Source of the DNA: Streptomyces angustmyceticus
GTDB taxonomy: Bacteria > Actinomycetota > Actinomycetes > Streptomycetales > Streptomycetaceae
NCBI RefSeq assembly: GCF_019933235.1
Contig: NZ_CP082945.1
Location: 7,849,501 to 7,913,500 of the forward strand
Length of the DNA: 64,000 bases
Direction of reading: 5' to 3'
The notes below the pieces were generated by a model, which was not told the DNA's origin, did no database searches, and worked only from the letters and a program-made list of their open reading frames with translations. Positions 54,194-62,818 of the stretch are shown one piece after another; position 1 is the first letter of the stretch, and the number at the start of each line of letters is the position of its first letter. The position numbers were made by a program, and so were the translations under genes.

Positions 54194-54360
54194 GTGCCGA
54201 TCACGGAACTCTTGGTGCCGCACGAGCTGTACGCCCCGTTTCAGCGGGTGGTGCTGCCCATCCCGTCATGATTTCAGGGTGCAGGGCACAGGGCGACGGC
54301 GGTACGGTCGGCGCGTGGTCCTCGCGGCGATCATCTTCGTGGCACAACGGCCTGACGCAA
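54194..54360 (+). mobile_element. IS5-family transposase N-terminal relic
   Basis: The plus strand reads VPITELLVPHELYAPFQRVV LPIPS to a stop and then, in another frame, GRRRYGRRVVLAAIIFVAQ. This is the DUF4096-type start of an IS5 transposase ('LVPDELWELFRRVVP...GGGRRRYGDREVLAAIIFVA') with a frameshift. Nothing of the catalytic domain remains. Its right end abuts a methyltransferase fragment. Confidence 0.65.
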
Positions 54361-54399
54361 CGTCAGCTAACGCAGGTCTCCGGACCGCCGGGGCGGCCG

Positions 54400-54654
54400 C
54401 ACATCGTCGATTCCAAATGCGCCTGTGCTCAGTTGGTGCAGACAGGCCGTGATGCGGCCTGGCCCGCACCCCACGTCTGCAACCGGCCCTTCTCCGTTAG
54501 AGCGCACCAGCTCGGCGAACAGTGCCAGGACGGCTCGCTCTCCGGGTGCTTCGTCCAGGAGATTACGCATCTGGTTCGCATGACTCGCGGCAACAGTGCC
54601 ATAGGACGGCCGTGTGTCTCCCCACCGACTGTCAGTGTTCGGCCCGATTCCCAC
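54400..54654 (-). pseudogene. SAM-dependent methyltransferase N-terminal fragment
   Basis: From 54654 the minus strand encodes SYGTVAASHANQMRNLLDEA, PGERAVLALFAELVRSNGEG and PVADVGCGPGRITACLHQLS, the first 80 or so residues of a class I methyltransferase up to motif I (VADVGCGPGR) and the following helix (AFGID). Homology ends at about 54400, at the IS5 relic. The SAM-binding loop is intact but the fold is incomplete. Confidence 0.7.
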
Positions 54655-54842
54655 ACCGGCAGACTACCCATCAGTCAAATGAGTTGACCCCCGAACCACC
54701 GGACGCAAGTACCCGATCCACGGCGGCAGTTCGGCGGCGAAAGCCGCCGCCGGACTGCCGGTACAACTTCCGCTCCCCGCGCCAACCGACGGCTAACTTC
54801 GAGTGCGTTGACATCCACGCACGGCTTCGAGGAAGTGACGCC
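54655..54842 (+). promoter_or_regulatory. Probable promoter region of the thyX operon
   Basis: This gap lies between the divergent methyltransferase fragment and thyX. No clean -35/-10 pair or operator palindrome could be singled out. The last 20 bases hold GAGGAAG, the thyX ribosome binding site. Confidence 0.35.
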
Positions 54843-55619
54843 ATGTCGAACCAGACCAACGGGGGTGGCGAGGTGGCCGCCGCCACCCTGGAGGCGGACG
54901 AGCGCTCGTCCGACATCGAGTTGAAGAGCGAGATAACCGTCGACCTCGTGGACTCCGTCGGCGACGACCTCGCGGTGGTGCGGGCAGCTCGGGTTTCCAC
55001 CATTGGAGAGCGGGCGCAGCGGGAATCCGCCAGCGACTCCTATGCCAGCGGGCTCATCAAGTACCTCATGCGCAACCGGCACGGCAGCCCGTTCGAGCAC
55101 AACCAGATGACGTTCCTGGTCAAGGCGCCCATCTTCACCGTGCGCCACATGATGCGGCACCGCACCTGGTCCTTTAACGAGGAGAGCGCCCGCTACCGCG
55201 AGATCTCCCCGGTGTTCTACGTCCCCGACTCCGATCGCCTGCTCCGGCAAGAGGGGAAGCCCGGTCACTACCACTACGTCGCTGGCGGCGAGGGCGACTA
55301 CGAACGGCTGCTGTCGGTGGCGACGGATTCGTACCGCACTGCCTACTCCGCCTACACCGAACTGCTTTCCCGGGGCATCTCCCGTGAGATCGCGCGGTCG
55401 GTGCTGCCTTCCGCGACGTACTCCAGCGTCTATGCGACCTGCAACGCCCGTTCCCTCATGCACTTCCTCAGCCTGCGGACGAGCAATCCGGACGCGGCGT
55501 ACCCGTCGGCACCCCAGCGTGAGATCGAAATCGTCGCGCAGCGCATGGAGGAACTCTGGGCGGGACTGATGCCGCAGACACACGCGGCCTTCAACGCTTG
55601 TGGCCGGGTCAGCCCCTGA
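54843..55619 (+). CDS. thyX: Flavin-dependent thymidylate synthase-like C5-methylase
   Basis: A 258-residue ThyX. The family signature RHRxxxxxxxS is intact (R105-H-R107 to S115 in RHMMRHRTWSFNEESARYRE). The N-terminal RVSTIGERAQRES, the NRHGSPFEHNQMTFLVKAPI stretch and the substrate-binding ISREIARSVLPSATYSSVYA follow the family order. ThyX transfers a methylene from CH2-H4folate to C5 of dUMP using FAD and NADPH. Homologues inside nucleoside-antibiotic clusters (e.g. PolB of polyoxin biosynthesis) methylate UMP instead. Its place at the head of a run with LOG, oxygenase and carbamoyltransferase genes suggests the latter role. GAGGAAG precedes the ATG. A housekeeping role cannot be ruled out. 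Confidence 0.92.
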   Translation: MSNQTNGGGEVAAATLEADERSSDIELKSEITVDLVDSVGDDLAVVRAARVSTIGERAQRESASDSYASGLIKYLMRNRHGSPFEHNQMTFLVKAPIFTVRHMMRHRTWSFNEESARYREISPVFYVPDSDRLLRQEGKPGHYHYVAGGEGDYERLLSVATDSYRTAYSAYTELLSRGISREIARSVLPSATYSSVYATCNARSLMHFLSLRTSNPDAAYPSAPQREIEIVAQRMEELWAGLMPQTHAAFNACGRVSP

Positions 55620-55645
55620 ATGCCCAACAGTCCCGGAGGGAGCAT

Positions 55646-56209
55646 ATGAACGGCCGGGTAACCATATACGCAGGTTCGCATTCGGGGACGGACCACGAGT
55701 TCGAAAAGGCGGTCGACCGCTTTGTACGCGACCTCGTCGGACATGGCATGGGGATCGTCTATGGGGGTGGTCGGGTCGGGCTGATGGGTACGGTCGCCAA
55801 CGCGGCACTGTGCGAGGGCGGTGAAGTGACCGGGGTCATCCCGCGCTCGCTCACCGACGCCGAGATCACCCACCCCTACCTCACCCAGTTGCACGTCGTG
55901 GATTCCATGCACGAGCGCAAGCACCTCATGGCGGACCTGGGTGACGTCTTCGTCGCGGTACCGGGCGGAGTCGGGACGGTGGAGGAACTCTTCGAGGTCT
56001 GGGCCTGGTTGATCCTGGGCTTCCATCAGAAGCCGGTCACTCTGCTGAACATCAACGGGTACTGGGACCCGCTGCTGTCGATGATCCGCGTGATGACACG
56101 GTCCGGATTCCTCAGCGAGAAGGAGGAAGCAAGCATCCGTCCCATTGAGAACGCCGCGGAACTCGTGCGACTGCTGGGCGGCTGGCGACCGCCACCCCCC
56201 CGTTGGTGA
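55646..56209 (+). CDS. LOG-family nucleotide phosphoribohydrolase
   Basis: A 187-residue lysine-decarboxylase-like (LOG) protein. The hallmark motifs are GGGRVGLMG (40-48), MHERK (88-92) and PGGVGTVEE (106-114), all intact. LOG enzymes hydrolyse the N-glycosidic bond of nucleoside 5'-monophosphates, releasing a free base and ribose 5-phosphate; plant and bacterial versions release cytokinin bases. Here the ThyX product, a C5-modified pyrimidine nucleotide, is the obvious candidate substrate (inference). ATG 55646 has GGAGGG six bases upstream and lies 26 bp after thyX, so the genes are surely co-transcribed. Confidence 0.92.
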   Translation: MNGRVTIYAGSHSGTDHEFEKAVDRFVRDLVGHGMGIVYGGGRVGLMGTVANAALCEGGEVTGVIPRSLTDAEITHPYLTQLHVVDSMHERKHLMADLGDVFVAVPGGVGTVEELFEVWAWLILGFHQKPVTLLNINGYWDPLLSMIRVMTRSGFLSEKEEASIRPIENAAELVRLLGGWRPPPPRW

Positions 56210-56292
56210 CCCTCGACACCACCTCACAAATGGGCTCACGAAAGGCCCGCCACTACGCATTCCCCCAAGGACACTCCTCCGGCAAGGACACC

Positions 56293-57351
56293 ATGAACGC
56301 ATCTCACGGCACCAGCGGAACGGCAGTCCAGCCCACTGCCGACAAGGTAACCCTGATAGATGGCTATGTTCCGGTGATCGACCTCAGCAGCGCCTGGACG
56401 GGCGGCCCCGAGGGACGTCGGGCCGTCGGCCGGGCGCTCGGAGAAGTCTGCGAACACAGCGGATTCCTCGCTGTCGCCGGACACGGGGTCTCCGAGACAG
56501 TCATTGCGGAAATGTATCGCGCGACCCAGGAGTTCTTCGCTCTTCCGCTGTCCGAGAAAAAGCGGCTGCTCGCGGATCCCGACGATCCGCTGATGCGCGG
56601 ATTCGGCCGCCCCGGCAGCCTGGCTGCCTCGAACGCGGACGCAAGCCTGGACCGGGAACGCGCGCTGCCCGACATCTCCGAGACCTACACCATCAACAAG
56701 CTCGGCGAGCCGGCGTCGCCCGGCCTTCCCAGCGACGCCGACCCTCATCTCAAACTGCCCAACAAGTGGCCCGAACTTCCGCGCTTCGCGGAGGCGTACC
56801 GCGCGTACTACGCCGCGATGGAAAACCTGGCTCGGGAGATCATGCGGCTGTTCGCGCTCGCGCTGGACCTGCCGGAATCGTGGTTCGACGACAAGATCGA
56901 CGAGCACATGACGAACATGACGGCGAACTACTATCCGGCGCAGCCCGATCCGCCCGAGCCCGGTCGGGCGCGCAAGGGGCACCACAGCGACTGGGGCTGT
57001 CTGACCATCCTCTACCAGGACGGCGCACCAGGCGGGCTCCAGGTTCTGGACAAGGCAGAGCGATGGGTGGAGGTGCCGGCGATCGCCAGCACCTTCGTCA
57101 TCAACATCGGAGATCTCATGGCACGGTGGACCAACGACAGGTGGGTGAGCACAGTCCACCGGGTGGTCAATCCACCGCGCGCGGTGGCCATGTGCGAACG
57201 GTACTCGGTCCCGTTCTTCTACCAGCCGAACTACGGCGCGGTCATCGAGTGCATTCCCACGTGTACGGATCCCGGCAACCCGCCGAAGTACGGACCGATC
57301 ACCTCCGGCGCCTACATCATGGACAAGTTCCGGCGTGCCTACGGCAATTAA
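56293..57351 (+). CDS. Fe(II)/2-oxoglutarate oxygenase, isopenicillin-N-synthase-like
   Basis: A 352-residue member of the IPNS/2OG-Fe(II) family. A DIOX_N domain (VPVIDLSSAWTGGPEGRRAV, GFLAVAGHGVSETVIAEMYR) is followed by the double-stranded beta-helix with the iron triad His231, Asp233 (GHHSDWGCLTILYQDG) and His289 (VSTVHRVVNPP), and the 2-oxoglutarate-binding Arg303/Ser305 (RYSVPFFYQPN). It should hydroxylate or desaturate an unactivated carbon. By context it could oxidise the C5-methyl group of a pyrimidine, as thymine-7-hydroxylases of this superfamily do; this is inferred. ATG 56293 has AAGGA upstream; the ORF from 56203 would overlap the LOG gene end. Confidence 0.92.
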   Translation: MNASHGTSGTAVQPTADKVTLIDGYVPVIDLSSAWTGGPEGRRAVGRALGEVCEHSGFLAVAGHGVSETVIAEMYRATQEFFALPLSEKKRLLADPDDPLMRGFGRPGSLAASNADASLDRERALPDISETYTINKLGEPASPGLPSDADPHLKLPNKWPELPRFAEAYRAYYAAMENLAREIMRLFALALDLPESWFDDKIDEHMTNMTANYYPAQPDPPEPGRARKGHHSDWGCLTILYQDGAPGGLQVLDKAERWVEVPAIASTFVINIGDLMARWTNDRWVSTVHRVVNPPRAVAMCERYSVPFFYQPNYGAVIECIPTCTDPGNPPKYGPITSGAYIMDKFRRAYGN

Positions 57352-57373
57352 CCACAAACTTTGGGGGTCCCCC

Positions 57374-58168
57374 TTGGAAGCAGAACACACGACGCCAGGC
57401 TCCATAGCAGGATTACCGGACGGGAGTGCGCAGGGATCGCCAAGCGTTCCAACTGACCGGCCGGTGGCCGACTACGACGAATTCTCCGACGCATACGACA
57501 AGTTCAGCACCAGCAATGCCTGGAACGTCCTGTACGACCGGCCGGCGATCCTTGACATGCTCGGTGACGTCTCCGGGAAGCGGATCCTCGAAGTCGGGTG
57601 TGCGGCGGGGGCGATGACCGAGCAGCTGGTTGAGCGCGGAGCCCAGGTCACTGGCCTCGACATCAGTAAGCGCAACATCCATCGGGCGGTTGAGCGACTG
57701 GCCGGAAAGCCGGACGGCAGCGCCCGGTTCGCCCTCGGAGATCTCCGGGAACCACTGGATTTCGCAGAGGACGGCGACTACGACCGAATCGTTGCCTCGC
57801 TCGTGCTGCACTACGTCCGGGACTGGGGGCCGACGCTGCAGGAGCTCTACCGGGTCCTCAAACCCGGCGGGGAGTTTGTTATGTCCACACATCATCCCTG
57901 CGAGGACTGGCGCTGGCTGAACCGACAGAACTACTTCGCCACGGAACTGGTCACCGACCGCTGGACAATGGAGGGCTCCGAATACGCCGTTCGCTTCTAC
58001 CGGCGACCGCTCCACGCGGTCTTCTCGGCGATCCGCGGATCCGGCTTCGTGCTCGAGGAGCTTTCCGAACCCATGCCGCTCCCGGAATGTGCCGAGTCGT
58101 TTCCAGAGGCATACGAGATCCTCACCACTCAGCCTCGATTCCTCTACCTCCGCTGCGCAAAACCGTAG
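57374..58168 (+). CDS. Class I SAM-dependent methyltransferase
   Basis: A protein of about 264 residues with a Methyltransf_11/25-type Rossmann fold: motif I RILEVGCAAGAMTEQLVERG, the post-I acidic residue in VTGLDISKRN, motif II in YDRIVASLVLHYVRDWG and motif III in RVLKPGGEFVMSTHHPCEDW. The aromatic HHPCEDWRW segment after motif III is often seen in small-molecule N- or O-methyltransferases. The start is uncertain: TTG 57374 is preceded by a GGGGG run, while GTG 57335 overlaps the oxygenase stop. It lies 22 bp behind the oxygenase gene and should tailor the same molecule. Confidence 0.9.
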   Translation: MEAEHTTPGSIAGLPDGSAQGSPSVPTDRPVADYDEFSDAYDKFSTSNAWNVLYDRPAILDMLGDVSGKRILEVGCAAGAMTEQLVERGAQVTGLDISKRNIHRAVERLAGKPDGSARFALGDLREPLDFAEDGDYDRIVASLVLHYVRDWGPTLQELYRVLKPGGEFVMSTHHPCEDWRWLNRQNYFATELVTDRWTMEGSEYAVRFYRRPLHAVFSAIRGSGFVLEELSEPMPLPECAESFPEAYEILTTQPRFLYLRCAKP

Positions 58169-58241
58169 CCGTACGACCGGAGCCAAACACCACCCGCACC
58201 ACAGCCGATACCGGCACTGAAGTCGAGGGGCAAGAGTACTC

Positions 58242-59957
58242 ATGTTGATATGCGGTCTGAAGCTGACCCACGACGGCGCGATAGCCCTGCTGGACGACGA
58301 TGACCTCAAGTTCAGCGTGGAGATCGAGAAGCTGGACAACAATCCGCGGCACAGCCGCATCGACGACCTGCGATTGATCCCCGATGTGCTGGCGCGCTTC
58401 GGATATTCGGTGGCCGATGTCGACACCTTTGTCGTGGACGGCTGGGTCGGCGCCGAGCAGGCCGAGATTCCAGTCGGAGACCAGGGCGTTCCGATCAAGG
58501 TCCGAGCGGCTGGCTACCACGAGGACAACACCCGGTACGGCGCCCTGGATCCTTTCGTCACCGGCTCACTGGAGATCGGTGGTGTGGTGAAGCCGTACGT
58601 CAGCTATTCGCACACCGCTGGTCATGTCGCGGCGGCCTATTTCACCAGCGATTTCGCTCGGCGGAGGGAAAGCTCCTTCGTGCTGGTGTGGGACGGCGGG
58701 ATGACCCCACGCCTGTATTTCGCGGACCCCGTAGCGTCGATCGTCGAATACGGTGGTTCGCTCTTCCCGGCGGTCGGGCACATCTACGCGGCGGCGGCAC
58801 AGCATTTCGGACCCTTCCGCAAGCCCGCAGACGTGAAGGTGGACCTCACGGTCGCCGGCAAGATGATGGCATATGTCGCCCTGGGAAAGCCGGACACCCA
58901 AGTCAGGAAGATCCTGCAATCCGCATTCGACGGGGTGTTCAACGGTGAGAAGCAGTTGCTGGACGACGGCAGTGGCATCGGAATCGAAACGGACCGGCCG
59001 GAGCCGCTATTGTGGCTGGCGCCGCTGGAGGAGTTCTACACCCGGGTGAAAACGGACGTCGCCGCGCTCGGTATCGCGGACGCCGATGTCCTCGCCACGG
59101 TGCACGAGTTCTGCGGCGAGCTGCTGACTTCGGCCTTGGTGGACCGGGTCATCGCCTGGAAGGGTAAGGGTGAATGGAACCTCTGCTTCAGCGGCGGCTG
59201 CGCGCTCAACATCAAATGGAACAGCGACCTGAGGGCGAAGGAGCTTTTTCGGGACGTCTGGGTCCCGCCGTTCCCGAATGACGCCGGCGCCGCCATCGGA
59301 ACCGCCGTCTGCCACCGGGCTCAGATGTCCGGCTTCGGGCCGTTGAACTGGCATGTGCGCAGCGGTCCGGCCGTCCGGCCGTCCGAGTTGCCGTCGGACG
59401 GCGCGTCCGCCGCCTGGCGCGTCCGGACCTGCTCGGCCAAGGACATTGCGGACTTGCTGTTCCGCACCGGTCAGCCGGTCGTCTTTCTCAACGGTCGGGC
59501 GGAGCTGGGCCCACGGGCGCTGGGCGGCCGCAGCATCATCTCTCCTGCCACCTCGCCCGCGATGAAGGATCTCCTCAACGAACTCAAGGGGCGGGAGAGT
59601 TACCGACCAGTGGCCCCGGTCTGCCTGGTGGACAGGGCCCCCGAGGTCTTCGAGCCCGGCACCCCGGACCCGTACATGCTCTTCGAGCACCGAGTCCGCC
59701 AGGACTGGTTGGACCGCATTCCCGCCGTCGTCCACCTCGACGGCACGGCCCGCCTGCAGACGGTGTCGCCTGAGCACGACGACGTCTTGCACGAGGTGCT
59801 GACGGAGTACCACCGCCTCAGCGGTGTTCCTGTCCTGTGCAACACCAGCGCGAACCTCAACGGCAGCGGGTTCTTCCCCGATGTGGCCTCGGTGATCGAA
59901 TGGGGCCGGGTGAACTACGTCTGGAGCGACGGCGAGCTGTACTACCGGGAGCCGTAA
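58242..59957 (+). CDS. Carbamoyltransferase, TobZ/NodU/PolO type
   Basis: A 571-residue O-carbamoyltransferase. The N-terminal Kae1-like domain has GLKLTHDGAIALL (H10, D11), the metal-binding SHTAGHVAAAY (H124, H128) and VWDGGMTP (D151). The C-terminal YrdC-like carbamoyladenylate domain has NGRAELGPRALGGRSIISPA, NELKGRESYRPVAPV and PVLCNTSANLNG. These enzymes convert carbamoyl phosphate and ATP to carbamoyladenylate and transfer the carbamoyl group to a hydroxyl or amine. The carAB pair at 42-46.5 kb would supply carbamoyl phosphate. The acceptor is probably made by the preceding genes (inference). Confidence 0.93.
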   Translation: MLICGLKLTHDGAIALLDDDDLKFSVEIEKLDNNPRHSRIDDLRLIPDVLARFGYSVADVDTFVVDGWVGAEQAEIPVGDQGVPIKVRAAGYHEDNTRYGALDPFVTGSLEIGGVVKPYVSYSHTAGHVAAAYFTSDFARRRESSFVLVWDGGMTPRLYFADPVASIVEYGGSLFPAVGHIYAAAAQHFGPFRKPADVKVDLTVAGKMMAYVALGKPDTQVRKILQSAFDGVFNGEKQLLDDGSGIGIETDRPEPLLWLAPLEEFYTRVKTDVAALGIADADVLATVHEFCGELLTSALVDRVIAWKGKGEWNLCFSGGCALNIKWNSDLRAKELFRDVWVPPFPNDAGAAIGTAVCHRAQMSGFGPLNWHVRSGPAVRPSELPSDGASAAWRVRTCSAKDIADLLFRTGQPVVFLNGRAELGPRALGGRSIISPATSPAMKDLLNELKGRESYRPVAPVCLVDRAPEVFEPGTPDPYMLFEHRVRQDWLDRIPAVVHLDGTARLQTVSPEHDDVLHEVLTEYHRLSGVPVLCNTSANLNGSGFFPDVASVIEWGRVNYVWSDGELYYREP

Positions 59958-59963
59958 TCCCAC

Positions 59964-59986
59964 CCGACAGCCACCGTGGGTGTCGG
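59964..59986 (+). terminator. Possible terminator after the carbamoyltransferase
   Basis: CCGACA-G-CCAC and GTGG-G-TGTCGG pair with a single mismatch and a tight loop, starting seven bases after the stop codon. The loop is short for a strong terminator, so read-through into the PPOX gene is possible. Confidence 0.35.
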
Positions 59987-60094
59987 CCGTCTCCCGCCCC
60001 TGGAGCTTGCCGGCACCCACGGTTCTCCGTGTTGTAACCAAGTTCCACGATCCCGCACCACCATCCCGACGAGCCGAGGGGTCAGTGAACGACC

Positions 60095-60538
60095 GTGAGG
60101 AATATGCAACGTGACGAATGGCGGGCCTTGCTTACCGAGGGAACACGTACCGGAAAACTGGGGATCGTGCGTGACGGAGGTCTGGCGCACGTGACACCGG
60201 TCTGGTTCCTGCTGAACGAACCGAATTCCGGCCGTGACGAATTGGTGTTCACCACCTGGTCGGCCTCAGTCAAAGGACGAGCCCTGGTCAGGCGCCCGGA
60301 ATTCTCCCTGTGCGTGGACGAGGAGTGCCCGCCTTACTCCTTCGTCACCCTGCACGCACGGGTTCGCGAACTGGACGAGGATCCGGTTCGGTTGCGGAGC
60401 TGGGCAACTCGGATCGGAGCCCGCTACATGGGATCCGAGCGTGCCGAGGAATACGGACGCCGTAATTCTGTACCCGGTGAGTACCTGGTCGTCGCCGAGG
60501 TCCTGAAAGTGATCGCCGTGCACGGCGTTGCCGACTGA
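60095..60538 (+). CDS. PPOX-class FMN/F420-binding protein
   Basis: A 147-residue pyridoxamine-5'-phosphate-oxidase-like split barrel: LLTEGTRTGKLGIVRDGGLA, HVTPVWFLLNEPNSGRDELV, FTTWSASVKGRALVRRPEFS, LCVDEECPPYSFVTLHARV and a C-terminal VVAEVLKVIAVHGVAD strand. Actinobacterial members of this size often use F420H2 or FMN for ene reductions. GTG 60095 and ATG 60104 are both possible starts (GAGG sits just before the ATG). It is 137 bp after the carbamoyltransferase in the same direction and may be the last gene of the pathway or an independent unit. Confidence 0.85.
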   Translation: MRNMQRDEWRALLTEGTRTGKLGIVRDGGLAHVTPVWFLLNEPNSGRDELVFTTWSASVKGRALVRRPEFSLCVDEECPPYSFVTLHARVRELDEDPVRLRSWATRIGARYMGSERAEEYGRRNSVPGEYLVVAEVLKVIAVHGVAD

Positions 60539-60664
60539 CCGCCGGGCACCGGCTCCGGCTGGCCGCTCGGCTTGACGCTCCTTGGGCATGGACGGCGCGT
60601 CGTACAGGTCCGAGGGTGGTCACCCGGTTGCCGCAGAGCCGGCCTGGCTCGCGGGTTCGCAAGG

Positions 60665-60692
60665 TTTACTGACATTGAACTCGTGATGGCGG
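60665..60692 (+). repeat. Left inverted repeat of the IS630 element (with TA target)
   Basis: TTACTGACATTGAACTCGTG and the following ATGGCGGC match the reverse complement of 61812-61839 without mismatch over 28 bases. Confidence 0.9.
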
Positions 60693-61836
60693 CAGGTAGT
60701 GACGTTCGTGATCGTTGCGGTATGCCGTCTGTATGAGGTATGCGCAGGGTGGTGGGTTCACGCCGAAGGAATAACTGGCCCGTGAGCGGGTGCGGTTGGA
60801 GGCTGGTGCGCGATTCGAGCGAGGGGAGACGAGCGCCGGCATCGCGGCCGGGTTGCGGGTGGGTAAGCGGCAGGTGGAGAAGTGGCGGCGGGCCTGGCGC
60901 GAGGGCGGACTGGCGGCGCTGCGGTCTAAAGGGCCGATGTCGACCGAGCGGATCTCGCCTGAGCAGTGGGAACGTCTGGAACGGGAGCCGGGACGCGGTC
61001 CGCTGGCCCATGGCTGGGATGAGGGCCAGGGCTGGACGCTGGCGCGGGTCAGGACGTTGATCGGGCGGATGTTCCGCATCGGATACCCTGTCCAGGGCGT
61101 GTGGAAGCTGCTTCGCCGGCACGGCTGGTCCGCGCGGGTTCCCGTCCATCGGGCCATCGAACGTGACGAGGCGGCCATCGAGGTATGGAAGGCCGAGGTG
61201 TGGCCGCGGGTAAAAGCGCCGCGGCGGACTTGGGCGCCTATATCTGTTTCGAGGATGAGGCGGGACAGGGTCTGAGGCCGCCGAAGGCGCGCACGTGGGC
61301 ACCACGCGGACGGACTGCTGTGATGCGGGCACGCGGCGGCAACCGAGGATGGGCCTCCGTTGCCGGGGTGGTGTGCTTCACACCCGGCGGAAGAGCCCAT
61401 CTGTTCTACCGCCTGCACATGTGGCGCGGGCGCAACGGGGAACGTAAGAGCTTCGCCTGGACCGGATACCCGACTTGATGGTCATGGTCCACCACCCGCT
61501 CGGCGGCCCCATCGTGTGGGTGTGGGACAACCTCCTTGTCCATCTGTGCGGTGAACTGGCTGACTTCATCGCGGAGAACAAGGCATGGCTGACGGTGTTC
61601 CAACTACCCTCGTACGCGCCCGATCTGAATCCGACCGAGGGCGTGTGGTCGCTGGTGAAGCGGTCACTGGACAACTTCGCCGCCGCCGGCCTCGACCACT
61701 TGGCCCGTGTGCTGAAACGCAAGCTGAAGAAGATCCAGTACCGCCCGCGCCTGCTGCACGGCTGCCTCACTGAGACCGGCCTGACACTCAACACATCATG
61801 ACCGAGCCCTGGCCGCCATCACGAGTTCAATGTCAG
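60668..61836 (+). mobile_element. IS630-family element with intact ends
   Basis: A 1169-bp element bounded by perfect inverted repeats (CTGACATTGAACTCGTGATG and its complement) and flanked on both sides by TA (60666-60667 and 61837-61838), the target duplication expected for IS630/Tc1-mariner transposition. The single transposase gene inside is broken at three places, so it could only move if a transposase were supplied from another copy. Confidence 0.88.
60733..61801 (+). pseudogene. IS630-family transposase with one nonsense codon and two frameshifts
   Basis: ATG 60733 opens MRYAQGGGFTPKE, then TAA at 60772, then the same frame continues LARERVRLEAGARFERGETS with the HTH GIAAGLRVGKRQVEKWRRAW. 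Near 61210 the homology shifts frame to LGAYICFEDEAGQGLRPPKA (first catalytic acids), and near 61475 shifts again to PIVWVWDNLLVHLCGELADF (second Asp) and SYAPDLNPTEGVWSLVKRSL (catalytic Glu). All DDE residues survive but the reading frame does not. Confidence 0.9.
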
Positions 61837-61839
61837 TAA
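61812..61839 (-). repeat. Right inverted repeat of the IS630 element (with TA target)
   Basis: GCCGCCATCACGAGTTCAAT followed by GTCAGTAA is the exact inverted partner of 60665-60692. Confidence 0.9.
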
Positions 61840-61879
61840 CTGGGGACGGGCCTCCTCGGGGTGCCGTTCGCCGTGGGAG

Positions 61880-62480
61880 TGCGGCGAACCACGGCGCCTC
61901 CCGCCTGGCCCGGGCCGACGACAGGGTCGTCGTCACCGCCAACTACCGCCTGGGAGCCTACGGTTACCTGGCCCGTCTCGGCCTGACAGCCGAGGCCCCG
62001 GATAGCGGATCTGGCGACTACGGCCTCACGGACCAGCAGGCCGCCCGCGCTGGACCAGGGCAAATGTGGCGGCGTTCGGTGGGGCCACGACGAACGTCAC
62101 CGCGGGCGGCCTATCGTCCGACGGCCTGAGCGTCTGCGCCCACCTCGTGGCCCCCGGGTCGCGTAGGCTCTTCGCGCGCCCTGGTCCACAGCGCCCCCCT
62201 GCGGCCTGGCCTCCCGCCCCGTCGCCGAGGCCGAGCCGGCCGGCACGGTGTCCGCCACCGGCGTAGGCTCCGCCGGCGCCGTCGTGGCCTGCCTGCGCGG
62301 CAGTCGGCTGCCGACCTGCTGAAGGCCGCCCACGGCCCGCGCAGCCCCCTGGTAGCAGGTGTCCGGCACGCCCACCCCTGCCCACGCCCCGGCGCTTCAC
62401 GCCAACGTGCCCGTACTGGCCGGCAGCTCGCTCGACGAGGGGACCATCGGCGTCGCTGCCGTCATGCGCTGCGACCTCCG
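61880..62480 (+). pseudogene. Type-B carboxylesterase remnant, heavily frameshifted
   Basis: Pieces of one esterase appear in order: HGASRLARADDRVVVTANYR and LGAYGYLARLGLTAEAPDSG (about 61890-62010), then GDYGLTDQQAA, then in other frames NVAAFGGATTNVTAGGLSSD GLSVCAHLVAPGSR (about 62060-62165), and ANVPVLAGSSLDEGTIGVAA (about 62402-62460). This is the order of the carboxylesterase core, with the nucleophile region G-SSDG in place of GESAGG. The oxyanion N-terminus and much of the middle are gone. Confidence 0.7.
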
Positions 62481-62489
62481 CCGCTTCCC

Positions 62490-62690
62490 TGCCTGATCGA
62501 TCTCACCGCCCGCTACGCCCTGGACAACGGCTTCCACGTCGTTGTGGAAGGCGTCCTGTACGCCGACAGCTACGGCACGATGCTCCAGGACCTGGTGCAG
62601 CGCCCACCGTGGCGTCTCGCGCTGCTCTACTCGGCGCCCGCAGCACGAGGTTGTACCTGCTCACCTTCGCCGGCGGGGAATTCCGGTAAG
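62490..62690 (+). pseudogene. Kinase-like P-loop protein fragment
   Basis: The plus strand reads LIDLTARYALDNGFHVVVEG VLYADSYGTMLQDLVQ, matching the middle of small AAA/kinase proteins ('DHALGLGYHVVLDGILDAARYGDML'). The Walker A start is missing and the frame fails after LVQ. A short relic fused to the esterase remnant. Confidence 0.5.
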
Positions 62691-62818
62691 GTGAGTCTCC
62701 CTACGGAGTAATTCGCCTGGGCCAGGGCAGAGTTGAGCTGCTTTTGCCGCCCGGCCGAGGGGCTATTACGATCGTCATGTGCGCAGATAATTGGGGGGAG
62801 GGCGATGAGGAGGCATCA

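Noticed and set aside
55646..56209. LOG gene as evidence for cytokinin production
   Set aside because: No isopentenyltransferase or cytokinin P450 gene is present; the ThyX/oxygenase/carbamoyltransferase context fits a pyrimidine substrate better.
57361..57373. GGGGGTCCCCC hairpin before the methyltransferase as a terminator
   Set aside because: It is only a short G/C run with no loop; it overlaps the probable ribosome binding site and lies inside a tightly spaced operon.
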